A stretch of 6,470 bases of DNA from a bacterium (GTDB lineage: Bacteria > UBP14 > UBA6098 > B30-G16): contig JALTEE010000364.1 in the NCBI GenBank assembly GCA_027007865.1, forward strand, positions 1 through 6,470, written 5' to 3'. The position numbers were made by a program, and so were the translations under genes. This document shows, piece by piece, positions 6,301 to 6,470 of the stretch (positions are counted from its first letter, which is position 1; each line of letters starts with the position of its first letter). The notes below the pieces were generated by a model, which made no database searches, was not told the origin of the DNA, and worked only from the letters and a program-made list of their open reading frames with translations.

Positions 6301-6470
6301 TAAGAAATTATACAGGAATAAGCAAATGTATAGTGGACGGAATGAAAATATATTTTGGGATGGAAGTGACGATAATAGTAATATTCAGCCCACAGGTATT
6401 TATATTATTAGTGTAAGATTAAAATATATTTTCGATGGTAATGAACAAAGTGAGCGAAAAAACCAAGCAA
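3284..6470 (+). CDS. Large secreted multidomain protein with glucodextranase C-terminal-type module and FlgD-like C-terminal domain (3' end outside window)
   Basis: The frame is open for 1062 codons, with no stop before the window edge. Order: signal peptide 1-22; CBM9/DOMON-like beta-sandwich about 28-225, opening with PTIDG and containing IYLTWDANYLYIGLEY; acidic loop DSDGDGIPD at 229-237, a thrombospondin-3-like calcium motif; two carboxypeptidase-regulatory-like domains about 243-330 and 333-415; a module about 420-640 with GDDYGPG (427-433), YPTDEVF, DIYID (494-498), LPNRN (508-512) and AWDFAIS...GWW (520-531), the hallmark pattern of the glucodextranase/amylopullulanase C-terminal module (Glucodextran_C); an Ig-like domain from about 672 (FDITPPT); a beta-rich stretch about 800-960 that I cannot assign; and a FlgD-Ig/CHU_C-type domain from about 962, with SPNPFSPNGDG (967-977), IFDLNGQLIKKLY, WDGSDDN and PTGIYIISV. 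Only two cysteines (C154, C499) lie after the signal. No glycoside hydrolase domain is seen. It is probably an exported glycan-binding or surface scaffold protein. The family domain is nearly spent, so the stop should lie a few codons beyond the edge. Confidence 0.9.
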   Translation, partial: MFCMRKIWICILVAGNILFVFATPYNSPTIDGSISISSDDWDADELVGDDPPDDSYWGAANDFDNIYLTWDANYLYIGLEYSVSDNSMVFYVEAGIDGGVTDFNSARGFLGAYPRNITFPDSVGIDLFIGSWNGGGPFIYLAADSNSVEITSSCETATGGSYAQEIAIPFDEIFPSISGIVPPNLSLKIVGVIAGGDNYGAADAVPDNPSVDGGAGPNELTEYITIPVDSDGDGIPDYSGEAAIGTVFFDDTTFLAPPYPAVQISAYENSSGSFSAGAFSSSDDRTYLLAGLNAGVSYDFIAETNGFAPDTIENFTISSGENIVNFTLHPYLGKIYGMISPSDFSTVIYAVSDSEIVGFGDTTEIGDGNYAITHLPDGVFDIVVEPSSSDYLSQTIEDVEISSGSQVELNISLERAGIIREVVDSIGDDYGPGWFAYPTDEVFVDGAFDIEYVKIRDLTTEGAYQFEIGVGDIPGASVVDWNPYYSPLNLQKIDIYIDCHSGGARVGLPNRNVTFASTDAWDFAISADGWWVGLLASNGQDIFSNFTQNLEAVNVEADTMNNKIFITVDKSALSDNLGQADTSNFDRWDFIVLMMGHDGEGIEGVRYVNAGTSNQWNFNNGADGDTDPNVIDLVTMAGVDAYGNPKEAGRSQEEMLDYTIETPVMLEAAKSFDITPPTIEYNIPAEIGHLAGTQGVYIEVNMDDDVSVAKAYLYWRNIAESEWRTPIALGYREQTASYVGDLPYEFINPDSFEFFFYAEDSAGNVAYNPQDYADTASPHLPNYPYSPISANPTRVVPPIRDLQASYTIPVNTILDVKNLKFPDGTILSFNRDDINATIDTIFISYTNWDSEGAISASSPDLSYMGQYRNLRIYSEENESQIFDNTLTLSFHYFESPDEPFDENYENSFVISYLNNSTDAWILLGGRNNIFANTIDFNIEQDSAFIFGLFYDKNISPSSDAISDVIISPNPFSPNGDGVYDEASITLYLNYDGTIDADIFDLNGQLIKKLYRNKQMYSGRNENIFWDGSDDNSNIQPTGIYIISVRLKYIFDGNEQSERKNQA

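Noticed and set aside
1..6470. CRISPR array, tRNA/rRNA, insertion sequence or toxin-antitoxin/defence module
   Set aside because: I found no spaced direct repeats, cloverleaf-like segments, terminal inverted repeats, transposase motifs or defence-type domains. The window does not show an obvious new system beyond the architectures listed.

Overview
The window reads as AT-leaning bacterial DNA from a lineage that secretes large modular proteins ending in a FlgD-like / gliding-motility-type immunoglobulin fold. The C-terminal signature SPNPFSPNGDGVYDE, the Ig-like and carboxypeptidase-regulatory-like modules and the simple cytosolic M16 peptidase fit the FCB group (Bacteroidetes/Chlorobi/Fibrobacteres and allied candidate phyla). 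This placement is inferred from protein style and not from a marker gene. No rRNA, tRNA, CRISPR, transposase or integrase is visible.

Layout. (1) Positions 2-196 hold the last 64 codons of an unrecognised + strand gene. (2) After a 174-bp AT-rich spacer, 371-1453 encodes a class II (zinc) aldolase family protein. It keeps the metal site and catalytic Asp, but its phosphate-binding loops differ from those of textbook fructose-bisphosphate aldolases. (3) Converging on it from the right is a two-gene minus-strand operon: an M16 zinc peptidase (1785-3137) and, 3 bp after its stop, an 82-codon conserved-looking small gene (1533-1781). (4) A 146-bp divergent intergenic region (3138-3283) separates this operon from a very long + strand gene.

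The long gene starts at 3284 and stays open without a stop to the end of the window (1062 codons seen). It occupies half of the window and is the main content of the region. In order it encodes a signal peptide, a CBM9/DOMON-like beta-sandwich domain, a DxDGDG calcium-type loop, two small carboxypeptidase-regulatory-like domains, a module matching the C-terminal domain of glucodextranase and amylopullulanases, an Ig-like domain, an uncharacterised beta-rich stretch, and a FlgD/CHU_C-type C-terminal domain. I see no glycoside hydrolase domain. The protein is most simply an exported surface or secreted carbohydrate-binding or scaffold protein.

Functionally the genes look like a central-carbon enzyme, a peptidase operon and an exported glycan-related protein placed side by side. 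Apart from the M16/small-gene pair, nothing in the sequence ties them into one system. The points worth following are the divergent aldolase, the glucodextranase-type module without a catalytic domain, and the small gene coupled to the peptidase.
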